DNA of 64,000 nucleotides, from assembly GCF_001807485.1 (NCBI RefSeq), contig NZ_KV789183.1, forward strand, positions 1 through 64,000, read 5' to 3'. The DNA comes from Corynebacterium sp. HMSC08A12 (lineage in GTDB: Bacteria > Actinomycetota > Actinomycetes > Mycobacteriales > Mycobacteriaceae). Position numbers and translations under genes: made by a program. The notes under the pieces are model-generated. The model saw only the letters and a program-made list of their open reading frames with translations. It was not told the DNA's origin and did not search any database. Below, piece by piece: positions 8,819 to 17,624 of the stretch (position 1 is its first letter; the number at the start of each line of letters is the position of its first letter).

Positions 8819-9706
8819 CTAGATGTGCTCGAGGACTACTTCCCCCTCATAGCCAGACGCGCGCAGCTGGTTAATCCACTCCTCCAGCGGCGCTTCTCCA
8901 GTCCCCGGCGCCCCGCGGCCTGGGAAGTCCGCGATCTGCACGTGCTCCGGCCACAGCTCATTCCCCGGTCCCCGGTCGGCGAGCCAGGTCCAGTCTTCAC
9001 CGTTAGCGGCGAGGTGGTAGGCGTCAAGAAGAAGGCGACCACCGGCAGCGACCAGGGGCGCAGCCTCCTTAATGCTGGTCACAGGGTAGTTTTCAATACC
9101 GCTCAACGGCTCGACCAGGGCCACGCCGCCGAAGCGTGCCAGACGCTTGGCCACTGCGGCGAACGCGCGAACCTGGCGTCGTTGCAACGCGCGACCACCG
9201 CGGCCGACCAGCACGTTGAAGCGCCGCACGCCCGTCAGCCGGTGCAGGTACTCGACGGCGTTGAGGTGCTCAATGAGCTCCTCGGTGATCGCGGGATCGC
9301 CATCGACAAATACGTCGTCGACCGCACTCCCGGCATTCTCAGTATTCCCGCCGCCAGCGTTGCCAGCGTTCCCAGCACTACCAGCATTCTCAGCGCCACC
9401 CTCCGGGCCGACCAGGTGCAGCACTCCCCGATCGCCCGCCGCCAGATCGCCGCCCCAGAGGTTCAGCGCGACGAGCTGGCGCGGGTTCTCTGGTCGCCCC
9501 TTAGCCAGCACATCAACCAACTGGCGCATCTGCTGCTCAGAGGGGTGGGGCGTATCCCACGGCCACCACAGCTCCACCTTGTCGTAGGGGGAATTCGCAA
9601 CCGCTTCGAGGGCATCCGCGCCGGTCTGCGCGCCGAGGGAATGGTTCATCGCGGTGGCGAAACTCACCGGATGTGCACCTGATTCTGTATTCATAAGCAT
9701 CATCAT
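8819..9706 (-). CDS. Hydroxypyruvate-isomerase-like TIM-barrel protein
   Basis: A 295-residue member of the xylose-isomerase-like TIM-barrel superfamily (sugar-phosphate isomerase/epimerase group). Visible barrel strands include YDKVELWWPWDTP, RRFNVLVG, GGVALVEPLSG, GRLLLDAYHLA, PEHVQIADFPGRG and EGEVVLEHI, with the Glu, Asp, His and Glu positions typical of the metal site. A three-residue Asn-Ala-Gly repeat of about 30 residues interrupts the chain after HLVGPEGG and is coded by 9-bp tandem repeats (about 9345-9400). Several ATGs compete (9706, 9703, 9700, 9694); the first is used. Exact substrate unknown. Confidence 0.8.
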   Translation of the reverse strand: MMMLMNTESGAHPVSFATAMNHSLGAQTGADALEAVANSPYDKVELWWPWDTPHPSEQQMRQLVDVLAKGRPENPRQLVALNLWGGDLAAGDRGVLHLVGPEGGAENAGSAGNAGNAGGGNTENAGSAVDDVFVDGDPAITEELIEHLNAVEYLHRLTGVRRFNVLVGRGGRALQRRQVRAFAAVAKRLARFGGVALVEPLSGIENYPVTSIKEAAPLVAAGGRLLLDAYHLAANGEDWTWLADRGPGNELWPEHVQIADFPGRGAPGTGEAPLEEWINQLRASGYEGEVVLEHI

Positions 9707-9832
9707 TCCACGTAGAGGCGCTAATCCAGAATTGAAGTCAGTTTCTTGCCGCGTGCACCCCAGGGCTTCTTGCCGCACACAACCCGCGCGCAACCCAGGC
9801 CGAGGCAGCTCGCTGTCCCGCCGGGAAGTAAA

Positions 9833-10984
9833 ATGGCAGCCATGACCCACGAGCAGCGACCGGCCACCGCCCCGGATTTCCTGCTTTCCCGCCCAGATCG
9901 CAGCATCCGCACCCAGGGGCGCAAGGCGACCTTCCCGGACCCGTTCGAAGCCTCCACCGCGCTTCGAAACAAGGATGCAGACTTGATTGTCGGCGCTTTC
10001 CCCTTCGACACGTCCCTCCGCGCGGCTCTCATGGAGCCGGAGACCGTCGTCCGCGCCGAAGGCCCGCTGGAGCCGCCGGCTTTCTTCCGTGGCAAGGATG
10101 CCGCCCGCTCGTTGACGGTCGAGTCCGTCGAAGCGCAGACCACCGCCGAGGAACACACGGCAATGGTCGCCGCCGCCGTCGCCACGATCCAGCAGTCCCG
10201 TTTGGAAAAGGTGGTACTGGCGCGTGCCGTGGACATCACCTACGCCGAGACCGTGGATCCGCTGCTTATCGCCGCCCGCCTGATCGACCTGTCCGCCTAC
10301 CGCGACGGGTTCGCCGTGGATCTCTCCGCCACGGGTCGCTCCGAGTACCAAAACGCAATGTTCGTCGGCAGTTCGCCGGAGATGCTGATTCGCCGCGATG
10401 GTCGCCGGATCTCGGCCTTCCCCCTGGCCGGTTCCGCGCCGCGCACCGGAAGCCTCTCTATTGATGACGCCACAGCCCGCGAACTCGGAAGCTCCGACAA
10501 GGATCTACGCGAGCACCGCTTTGTGGTGGAGCACTACCGCCGTGTGCTGGAGCCGTTGTGCGAGACGCTGGACATCCCGGCTACCCCGGAGATCCACGAG
10601 ACAAACGAGATGATCCACCTGGGGACCCAGATCGCGGGCACACTAAAGGACGACGAGTATTCCGCGCTAGATCTGGCCTTGATGCTGCACCCCACCCCGG
10701 CCATCGGCGGCACCCCGACGGACGATGCGCTGGGGGTTATTGCGCAGGAGAAGTCTCCGCGCGAGTTTTACTCCGGCGCCGTGGGCTGGTGCGATTCCAG
10801 CGGCGACGGGGAGTTTATGCTCTCTATCCGCTGCGCCATCGTGGAGGACAACACCGCCCGCGCCTGGGCCGGCGGCGGCATTGTCGTGGACTCGATTCCC
10901 GCCATGGAGGCGGAGGAAACGTCCGCGAAGCTGCAAACAGCGCTGCGGGCACTCAACGTGCCTGCAGCGCTGCGGGAAGTGTAG
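9833..10984 (+). CDS. Isochorismate synthase
   Basis: Chorismate-utilising enzyme of the EntC/DhbC/MenF type, 383 residues, converting chorismate to isochorismate. Family stretches are visible: LEKVVLARAVDI, FVGSSPEMLIRR, FPLAGSAPRTG, SDKDLREHRFVVEHY, LHPTPAIGGTPTDDA, YSGAVGWCDSSGDGEFMLSIRCA and WAGGGIVVDS. The start ATG 9833 follows GGGAAG at 5-nt spacing and is preferred to ATG 9842. It stands alone between a divergent and a convergent gene with no siderophore-synthesis genes beside it, so menaquinone synthesis is the more likely use; salicylate or catechol siderophore precursor remains possible. Confidence 0.88.
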   Translation: MAAMTHEQRPATAPDFLLSRPDRSIRTQGRKATFPDPFEASTALRNKDADLIVGAFPFDTSLRAALMEPETVVRAEGPLEPPAFFRGKDAARSLTVESVEAQTTAEEHTAMVAAAVATIQQSRLEKVVLARAVDITYAETVDPLLIAARLIDLSAYRDGFAVDLSATGRSEYQNAMFVGSSPEMLIRRDGRRISAFPLAGSAPRTGSLSIDDATARELGSSDKDLREHRFVVEHYRRVLEPLCETLDIPATPEIHETNEMIHLGTQIAGTLKDDEYSALDLALMLHPTPAIGGTPTDDALGVIAQEKSPREFYSGAVGWCDSSGDGEFMLSIRCAIVEDNTARAWAGGGIVVDSIPAMEAEETSAKLQTALRALNVPAALREV

Positions 10985-11036
10985 CGCCCCGAAGCCACAG
11001 CCGTCCGGCGCTGACCACGCGGCTGGCGAGCTCCGC

Positions 11037-11849
11037 CTACTTGCCGTAGGCCTGCACCGGGTTGGCCAGCTTGCCCAGACCCGGGATCTCCACCTCAATG
11101 CGGTCGCCCGGAACCATCTCTGCGGTGCCGGCGGGCGAGCCGGTGCAGATCACGTCGCCCGGCAACAGCGTGAAAGCGGAGGAAACCCACTCCACGATCT
11201 CCGGGATGGACTTGATCATCTGGTTGGAGTTGGAATCCTGCTTGGTTTCCGTCTTGCCCTCGTGGGTGAGGTGCGCCAGGATCGGCTGGTTGTCGATGTC
11301 GATGCTGTCCACAGCCGTTTCGATCCACGGACCCAGCGGGCAGAAAGAATCCAGACCCTTCGCACGGGACCACTGGCCGTCCTGGAACTGCAGGTCGCGG
11401 GAGGAGACGTCGTTGACGATGGTGAACCCCAGCACCACGTCCTTCCAGTTGTTCCGGTTGACGTCCTTGCACGGGCGGCCGATGACGATCGCCATCTCGC
11501 CTTCGAACTCCACGCGCGTGGCCCACTCGGGGATGCGGATGGGAGCCTCGGGGCCAACGACTGCTGTTGGGGGCTTCAGGAAGATCGTCGGCGGCAGGTG
11601 CTCGGCGCTCTTGTTGAACACCTCCTTGACGTGGTCAGCGTAGTTGCGCCCGACGGCGATAACCTTCGACGGCAGGATCGGGGCCAGCAGTCGAACGTCT
11701 TCGATAGGCCAGGATTTTCCGGTGAATTCGGGCTGTCCGAACGGGTGGCCTGCGATCTCGCGGAGGGTGGCGCCGGTGCCGTCCGGCTGGCCGCCTTCCA
11801 CGATCGCGAAGGCCATGCCCTCGGGGTGTGCAATTCGAGCAATACGCAT
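11037..11849 (-). CDS. Fumarylacetoacetate-hydrolase-family enzyme, oxaloacetate-decarboxylase type
   Basis: A 270-residue FAH-fold enzyme. The metal ligands Glu, Glu and Asp are visible in EFEGEMAIVIG and NDVSSRD; other family signatures are AVGRNYADH, FLKPPTAVVGP, FCPLGPWI and GDVICTGSPAG. I recall that C. glutamicum has a FAH-family oxaloacetate decarboxylase (Odx, cg1458) in this same gltX-leuB neighbourhood; equivalence is inferred from family and position. Start ATG 11849 has TAGGGT 8 nt upstream. It converges on the isochorismate synthase gene with about 50 bp between stops. Confidence 0.85.
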   Translation of the reverse strand: MRIARIAHPEGMAFAIVEGGQPDGTGATLREIAGHPFGQPEFTGKSWPIEDVRLLAPILPSKVIAVGRNYADHVKEVFNKSAEHLPPTIFLKPPTAVVGPEAPIRIPEWATRVEFEGEMAIVIGRPCKDVNRNNWKDVVLGFTIVNDVSSRDLQFQDGQWSRAKGLDSFCPLGPWIETAVDSIDIDNQPILAHLTHEGKTETKQDSNSNQMIKSIPEIVEWVSSAFTLLPGDVICTGSPAGTAEMVPGDRIEVEIPGLGKLANPVQAYGK

Positions 11850-11968
11850 GTTTTCATACCCTACTCCATTGCCCCTTCTACCTCTTGCTATGCCCCTTCT
11901 TTGCGGTCTTGTGCCTGTATTTTTTATGACGCCCCCTTCTCCCCGCCCATTAACCATGAATTTAGTTT

Positions 11969-11990
11969 CACGTAATCCGCGGTTTACGTG
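11969..11990. promoter_or_regulatory. Inverted repeat upstream of the phoD-like gene
   Basis: CACGTAA, eight bases, TTACGTG: a perfect 7-bp inverted repeat lying 30-52 bp upstream of the probable transcription start of the phosphatase gene. Its place near the -35 region suggests an operator or activator site. No regulator is recognised. Confidence 0.3.
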
Positions 11991-12032
11991 CTTGCCACGG
12001 CTCCGACAGTTTTAGCCGTTAGCTTGGCCGCT

Positions 12033-13748
12033 ATGACGAATCGCAGCGTTAATCCTCAATTCCCCAACTCCTCGACCCCTTCCCACCCCTCAAATCCTTC
12101 CGACTCCCGCAACACCACCCGCAACTCCCACAGCACCACCCGCCGCACGTTCCTGGCCGGCGCCAGCGCCACCGGCGCCGCCCTGCTGGGCACTGGCGTG
12201 GCGCACGCTCTCAGCTCGCAGGCCGGCAGCGTGGCTGGCTCCGCCGCCGGATCCTCAGTTGGTTCCAGCGGGGCGATCGGCTCGATTGGTTTGCAGCGCG
12301 CCCGGCCGGTGATCACTCATGGCGTCGCTACCGGCGATGTGCGACCCGACGGCGGCCTGGTGTGGGCGCGCGTCGATCGACCGGCTCGCATGGTCGTAGA
12401 GGCATCGACGGACCCGGCATTCCCGCGACACAAGACCAAGACCTTCCGCGGCGCCACGCTCACCCCGGATAGCGACGGCACCGGGCGGCTGCGCCTGGTT
12501 GGCATGGAGCCCGGCCAGAAGATCCACTACCGCGTGACCATGGAGGACCAGCACACCGCCGCGCGCTCCGTGCCGGTAATCGGCAGCTTCACTACCGCGC
12601 CTTCCACCAGCCAGGCACCGAAGAACATCCGCCTGCACTGGTCCGGCGACGTGGCGGGCCAGGGCTACGGCATCAACCCGGACATCGGCGGCATGTACTG
12701 CTGGAAGACGATGGCAGACCGCAACCCGGACCTGTTTATCCACTCCGGCGACACGGTCTACGCCGACGGGCCGATCGAGGAAAACCATAAGATGGACGAC
12801 GGGCGGGTGTTCAAGAACCTCACCAGCCCGTACAAGAACAAGGTCGCCGAGACTCTGGAGGAGTTCCGCGGACAGCACGCCTACAACCTGCTGGACGAAA
12901 ACTACAAGCGCTTCAACTCTCAGGTCGCGCAGGTGGTGCAGTGGGACGACCACGAGACGACGAACAACTGGTACCCGGGCGAGATCCTGGAGGACGACAA
13001 GTACCAGGTCAAGGACGTTAACCTGCTGGCCCAGCGCGGCTTCCAGGCGTTCCACGAGTGGCAGCCGCTAGACCGGAAGATGGCCGTGGATGGCCGCGTG
13101 TACCGCAAGATTTCCTACGGCTCCCTGCTAGATATCTTTGTGCTGGATATGCGCAGCTACAAGGATCGCAACCCGGATAGCGGAGCTTCCGCCACCAAGC
13201 CGGGGCACATCCTGGGCGCCAAGCAGGAAAAGTGGCTCATCGAGGCCGTGAAGAACTCCACCGCCACGTGGAAGATCATTGCCAACGACCTGCCGCTGGG
13301 CATCGTGGTTCCGGATGGGGACGACCAGGAAGGTGTGTCCAACGGAGCGGGCGGCAAGGCCGTCGGCCGCGAGGCGGAGATTGGGCGCGTGCTTAGCGGA
13401 ATCAAGGACGTGCGCAACGTGGTGTGGCTGACCGCCGACGTGCACTACACCGCCGCCCACCACTACTCGCCGGATCGTGCGGACTTCCAGGATTTCGCGC
13501 CGTTCTGGGAGTTCGTCACCGGGCCGCTGAACGCCGGTGGCTTCGGCCCGAACGACATGGACGGCACCTTCGGCCCGGAGGTCGTGTACGTGCACGCCCC
13601 GGCGAAGGATAAGCAAAACTCCTCGCCGCTGGATGATTTCCAGCACTTCGGAGAGGTAGACATCGACGGCGGGTCGAAGGACCTCACCGTCCGACTGTTC
13701 ACCACCCGCGGCAAGGAGCTGTGGTCGAAAACGCTGCGTGCGCAGTAG
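12033..13748 (+). CDS. phoD: Tat-exported PhoD-family alkaline phosphatase
   Basis: Secreted phosphodiesterase/phosphatase of the PhoD family, 571 residues. The N-terminus carries a twin-arginine motif TTRRTFLAGASATGAALLG at about residues 37-55, so it is exported folded by Tat. Metal-site motifs are HSGDTVYADG, WDDHETTNNW and TADVHYTAAHHYSP. The family's N-terminal domain (HGVATGDVRPDGGLVWAR) precedes the catalytic domain. Start ATG 12033 has TAGCTT (12020-12025) exactly 7 nt upstream, a leaderless arrangement. A perfect inverted repeat upstream may be an operator; phosphate starvation control is usual for the family but I see no clear Pho box. Confidence 0.9.
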   Translation: MTNRSVNPQFPNSSTPSHPSNPSDSRNTTRNSHSTTRRTFLAGASATGAALLGTGVAHALSSQAGSVAGSAAGSSVGSSGAIGSIGLQRARPVITHGVATGDVRPDGGLVWARVDRPARMVVEASTDPAFPRHKTKTFRGATLTPDSDGTGRLRLVGMEPGQKIHYRVTMEDQHTAARSVPVIGSFTTAPSTSQAPKNIRLHWSGDVAGQGYGINPDIGGMYCWKTMADRNPDLFIHSGDTVYADGPIEENHKMDDGRVFKNLTSPYKNKVAETLEEFRGQHAYNLLDENYKRFNSQVAQVVQWDDHETTNNWYPGEILEDDKYQVKDVNLLAQRGFQAFHEWQPLDRKMAVDGRVYRKISYGSLLDIFVLDMRSYKDRNPDSGASATKPGHILGAKQEKWLIEAVKNSTATWKIIANDLPLGIVVPDGDDQEGVSNGAGGKAVGREAEIGRVLSGIKDVRNVVWLTADVHYTAAHHYSPDRADFQDFAPFWEFVTGPLNAGGFGPNDMDGTFGPEVVYVHAPAKDKQNSSPLDDFQHFGEVDIDGGSKDLTVRLFTTRGKELWSKTLRAQ

Positions 13749-13818
13749 TCACAAAATGCAGGGGTGGTAGCCGGGCGCACCGCGAGCGGGCGCGGGCTGC
13801 CACCAGCTAGTCGGCAGC

Positions 13819-14835
13819 TTACTTGAGGTTCGCGACCACGCGGTCGCCGACCTCCGCAGTCTTCACCGGGCCGCCGTCGCGCGAGCCGGCCTCGGCCAGC
13901 ACGGCAGCCTCGATGCGCTCAGCGTTGGCATCGTCACCCAGGTGGCGCAGCATCAGCGCCACCGACAGGATCGCCGCGCACGGGTCGGCAATTCCTTGGC
14001 CCGCGATGTCCGGCGCGGAGCCGTGCACCGGCTCGAACATGGAGGGGTTCTTCCGCGAGGGATCAATGTTGCCGGAAGCTGCCAGGCCGATACCGCCGGT
14101 GACAGCACCCGCCAGGTCGGTCAGGATGTCGCCGAACAGGTTGTCCGTGACGATCACGTCGTACTCCTGCGGCTTGGTAACCATGTAGATCGTCGCCGCG
14201 TCGATGTGGTTGTAATCGACCTGCACCTCGGGGTACTCCTGCCCCACTTTCTCGATGGCGCGCTGCCACAGGGAGCCGGCGTTCACCAGCACGTTCGTCT
14301 TGTGCACCCAGGTCAGCTTCTTACGCCTGCTCTGCGCGCGTTCGAACGCATCGCGCACCACGCGCTCCACGCCGTAGTAGGTGTTTTGGGATACTTCGGA
14401 CGCCACCTCGTGGTCAGTGCCCGCACGCAGTGTGCCGCCGTTGCCGCAGTAGAGGCCCTCAGTCCCCTCTCGCACGACGACGAAGTCAATGTCGCCCGGG
14501 TTGACCAGCGGGCTGGAGGAGCCCGGGTACAGCTTCGACGGGCGGAGGTTCACCGCGTGGTCCAGCTTGAAGCGCAGCGGCAGCAGCAGGCCGCGCTCCA
14601 GCACACCGGCGGGCACGGTTCGGGGGTCGCCGATGGCGCCCAGCAGGATAGCGTCGTGCTCGCGCAGGGAGTCCAGGTCCTCGTCGGTCAGGAGTTCACC
14701 ATTGCGCAGGTAGCGGCGGGCGCCGAGGTCGTAATCGGTTGTCTCCACGTCGTCACGCAGAGCGTGCAGAACCTTCAGGGCCTCGGCGGTTACTTCGGTG
14801 CCGATGCCATCGCCGGCAATCACTGCGAGTTTCAC
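13819..14835 (-). CDS. leuB: 3-isopropylmalate dehydrogenase
   Basis: Third enzyme of leucine synthesis, oxidising and decarboxylating 3-isopropylmalate with NAD+. The 338-residue protein has the usual motifs: [13 protein letters not shown] at the start, [31 protein letters not shown], the catalytic Tyr in NTYYGVERV, the Lys in THKTNVL-like [19 protein letters not shown], and NAD-binding [19 protein letters not shown]. The start is GTG 14835 with GGAG 8 nt upstream. It is monocistronic here; no other leu genes are adjacent. A small hairpin (CTCGGT/ACCGAG, 14933-14952) lies about 100 bp upstream, meaning unknown. Confidence 0.96.
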   Translation of the reverse strand: MKLAVIAGDGIGTEVTAEALKVLHALRDDVETTDYDLGARRYLRNGELLTDEDLDSLREHDAILLGAIGDPRTVPAGVLERGLLLPLRFKLDHAVNLRPSKLYPGSSSPLVNPGDIDFVVVREGTEGLYCGNGGTLRAGTDHEVASEVSQNTYYGVERVVRDAFERAQSRRKKLTWVHKTNVLVNAGSLWQRAIEKVGQEYPEVQVDYNHIDAATIYMVTKPQEYDVIVTDNLFGDILTDLAGAVTGGIGLAASGNIDPSRKNPSMFEPVHGSAPDIAGQGIADPCAAILSVALMLRHLGDDANAERIEAAVLAEAGSRDGGPVKTAEVGDRVVANLK

Positions 14836-15010
14836 TGTATGAACTCCTTTGTCTCACTAGTTGGTTATCTAGAACAATAGCATGCCACCCGGACACCACC
14901 CACGAACCGACATAAAAGGCACACGATGAAGCCTCGGTTCACAGAGACCGAGTGGGCGTCAGACCCAAAACAGAGGAAGCCACGCGACACCCATTGATAA
15001 AGTGGCGCGC

Positions 15011-15892
15011 ATGACCTATGAGCCATTTCCCTCACACTTATCCCCCAACGCGGAGGTCGGCGACGCAGCGCTGGTCATCCGCAACCTAGTGAAGACATTC
15101 GCCGACAAAGTCGCGGTGAACAACCTGAACCTGACCGTCCCGAAGGGCAGCTTCTACGGCATCGTCGGCCCCAACGGAGCGGGCAAGACCACCGCCATCC
15201 TCGCAGCAACGGGCATCATTCGCCCCGATAGTGGCAACTCCTGGGTCGCCGGCCACCCACTGTGGGCAGACCCCGCCGAAGGCACCCGGGTGGAAGAGGA
15301 AGTTCTGGCAGCCAAGCGCAGCTACGGGCTGCTGGTCGACGGCCTCCCCGTCTTCGAACGCCTCAGCGGCAAGGAGTATCTGGAGTACATGGGCTACCTG
15401 CGCGACATCCCCGGCGAGGAATTACAGCAGCGCATCGCAGACCTGCTGCAGGCACTCGACCTGGCGGATGCCGGCAAGAAGTACATCGCCGACTACTCCG
15501 CGGGCATGAAGAAGAAGATCCTGCTGGCCGGCGCCCTGCTGCACAGCCCCGAGGTTCTGATCCTGGACGAACCCTTCGAGGCCGTGGATCCGGTATCCGG
15601 CGAGGTGATCCGTACGATCCTGCGACGCTACGTGGATGCCGGCGGCACCGTGATCCTCAGCTCCCACGTGATGGAGCTGGTCGAGGGGCTGTGCGACCAC
15701 GTGGCGATCATTAACCAGGGCACCGTCGTCGCCGCTGGAACCACAGAACAGGTGCGCGCGGGCAAGTCGCTTTCCGAGCGCTTCGTCGAGGCCGTAGGCG
15801 GCAAGCAGCTGGATACGGGATCCTTCGGCTGGCTCCGCGGCGGCGAGCAGCCGAGCGCGCGACACGAGAGGCAGGCCGGTGTCGAAGACTAA
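15011..15892 (+). CDS. ABC transporter ATP-binding protein (exporter type)
   Basis: A 293-residue ATPase with Walker A GPNGAGKTT, signature YSAGMKKKI, Walker B VLILDEP and H-loop SSHVMEL. This ABC-2 pattern is typical of exporters or resistance pumps. It is co-transcribed with the permease that follows, whose GTG start overlaps its end by 14 nt. Start ATG 15011 is chosen over GTG 15002 because TAAAGT (14998-15003) ends exactly 7 nt upstream, the leaderless geometry. Substrate cannot be read from sequence. Confidence 0.9.
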   Translation: MTYEPFPSHLSPNAEVGDAALVIRNLVKTFADKVAVNNLNLTVPKGSFYGIVGPNGAGKTTAILAATGIIRPDSGNSWVAGHPLWADPAEGTRVEEEVLAAKRSYGLLVDGLPVFERLSGKEYLEYMGYLRDIPGEELQQRIADLLQALDLADAGKKYIADYSAGMKKKILLAGALLHSPEVLILDEPFEAVDPVSGEVIRTILRRYVDAGGTVILSSHVMELVEGLCDHVAIINQGTVVAAGTTEQVRAGKSLSERFVEAVGGKQLDTGSFGWLRGGEQPSARHERQAGVED

Positions 15893-17510
15893 AACCCTCC
15901 TCAAACTCCACTGCAAGCTGTGGGCGCACGCCTTCTTGGGCAACCTGCAGATGATCATCGCTTCGGTGGCAGTAACCATCACTGCAGTGATGGGCTGTAT
16001 CGGGCTAGGCTTCAGCAGCTACGGGGTGCTTGTCAACGATGGAGACCCAGCGATGTTCGTGCTGACGATGGGGCTCGGCAGCGTGCTCTACCTAGCCATG
16101 TCGGCCATTTTCCCCAGCGAGGAACGGATGCTGGACCCACGCATGTTCAGCTCCCTGCCCCTGACCGACCGGGACATCTTGCCGGGCATGGTCACGGCGA
16201 TGTTCATCAACTCGCGGGCGGTGATCTCGCTGGTGAACACCATCATCATGGCCACCCTCGGATATCTCGCATTCGCGGAGGTAGCCTCCGCGGGCGCCGG
16301 CGCACTGTGGGTGCTGGCATGCGTACTCCAGCTGGTGATCACCCTGCTGGCGGGCGAGGCGCTGGCCGCCGCGCTCAGCAGTATTGCCACCAAGTTCAAC
16401 GAACTGTGGGGAAACGTCGCCGGGTTCATCGTCACCTTCGGCTTCCTTGCGTTGTACCTCTTACCTCAGTTGCTGGCCGACGGAACCGACCCCACCGCGG
16501 CCATCAAGACCAGCGCTGACGTCCTTTCCTGGACACCCTTCGCCGCCGCAGCCGGAGCGGCTGTTGACATGGCCGGTGTCGGAGACGGTGGCGTCGGCAC
16601 CGGCCTTGCCAAGGGCGCGATCTGCCTTGTGGCGATCCTCGCCGTGGCTTACATAATGCGCGTGGCGGTCAAGCACGACCTCAACAACCCACTGCCTCCT
16701 CAGCACGCCACTCGCGCTGCGAAGGGCGATAGCCTGCTGCTGCCACGTGTCCCTGGCTCCCCCGTCGGCGCGCTGTATTCCCGCGAGATTCGCTTCTGGC
16801 GCCGGGACAACCGCTTCATGATGAGCCTGATGGTCGTGGTCGTCATCTGCGGGTTGTACCTACTGATGGGAATGCTCAACGAGACCAGCCACTGGATGCT
16901 GTGGTTCGCCCTGTTCTTCGTATCCCTCGGGCCGCAGCAGGTCGCTGGCAATTCCCTGGGCATGGACGGCCCCTCCAACTGGGTGCACATGGTCGCCGGA
17001 GTGCGCGGCACGCAGATTGTCGCCAGCCGCAGCCTCTCCACCGTGACGGTACTACTGCCGATCTGGCTTGTCGTCTGCATCGCCGCCGGAGCCATCGACG
17101 GCTTTAGCGCTACCTGGTTACTGGTTAGCCTTCTCACCCTGGGGTGCATCGTCATCGCCTCCGCAATGGCGAACTTCAGCGCCACCCGCTTCCCCGCTCA
17201 AACCACCGCGCCGGGAACCAACTCCTTCAAGCAGCGCAACGGGGGCAGCAACGCAATAATCTCCGCGCTGGTGACGATGCTGATCCTGACCGCCTCTTTC
17301 CTGCCGGGCGGGCTATTAGCGCTGATTCCGCTAGCCACGGCAGACGGAGCGAAAAACAGCATTGTCGCCATTCCCCTGCTCAGCTGGCTGGGCGTGTTGC
17401 TGCACTGGGTGATCGTCGTCGGCGCCGCCTGGATCATGAATCGTCGCGCCTCCCGCAGGCTCGACCTCAAGTGGCCGGATATCGCGCAGAAGGTGCAGCA
17501 GTACCTGTAG
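15879..17510 (+). CDS. ABC transporter permease
   Basis: A 543-residue integral membrane protein with about 10-12 hydrophobic segments, partner of the preceding ATPase. It starts at GTG 15879, inside the end of the ATPase gene, with AGAGG upstream, so translation is coupled. Segments such as LQMIIASVAVTITAVMGC, LVVVVICGLYLLMG and WLGVLLHWVIVVGAAWIM span the membrane. The family resembles large ABC-2 exporter permeases. Substrate unknown. Confidence 0.85.
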   Translation: MSKTKTLLKLHCKLWAHAFLGNLQMIIASVAVTITAVMGCIGLGFSSYGVLVNDGDPAMFVLTMGLGSVLYLAMSAIFPSEERMLDPRMFSSLPLTDRDILPGMVTAMFINSRAVISLVNTIIMATLGYLAFAEVASAGAGALWVLACVLQLVITLLAGEALAAALSSIATKFNELWGNVAGFIVTFGFLALYLLPQLLADGTDPTAAIKTSADVLSWTPFAAAAGAAVDMAGVGDGGVGTGLAKGAICLVAILAVAYIMRVAVKHDLNNPLPPQHATRAAKGDSLLLPRVPGSPVGALYSREIRFWRRDNRFMMSLMVVVVICGLYLLMGMLNETSHWMLWFALFFVSLGPQQVAGNSLGMDGPSNWVHMVAGVRGTQIVASRSLSTVTVLLPIWLVVCIAAGAIDGFSATWLLVSLLTLGCIVIASAMANFSATRFPAQTTAPGTNSFKQRNGGSNAIISALVTMLILTASFLPGGLLALIPLATADGAKNSIVAIPLLSWLGVLLHWVIVVGAAWIMNRRASRRLDLKWPDIAQKVQQYL

Positions 17511-17561
17511 TCGCGCGACCGGGGGGCGTCCATAAAAGATCAATCCATAAAAGAACGCAAG

Positions 17562-17589
17562 AAAAAGGCCGGGCAACAACTGCCCGGCC
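17562..17589 (-). terminator. Rho-independent terminator of serA (probably bidirectional)
   Basis: A perfect 9-bp stem GGCCGGGCA/TGCCCGGCC with a short loop, followed on the minus strand by TTTTTC. It lies about 35 bp beyond the serA stop. The same stem could end the convergent ABC-exporter transcript, although the plus-strand side lacks a T-run. Confidence 0.9.
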
Positions 17590-17624
17590 TCACACGTACT
17601 GGGCGTGAAGCCCAGCCTCGCGGT

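Noticed and set aside
9707-10351. A longer start for the TIM-barrel protein, extending the frame to 10351
   Set aside because: The extension runs antisense through the isochorismate synthase gene; the family N-terminus fits the ATG cluster at 9694-9706.
14933-14952. Hairpin CTCGGT/ACCGAG upstream of leuB as a terminator or attenuator
   Set aside because: There is no T-run and no leader peptide with leucine codons nearby; it is too weak to call.
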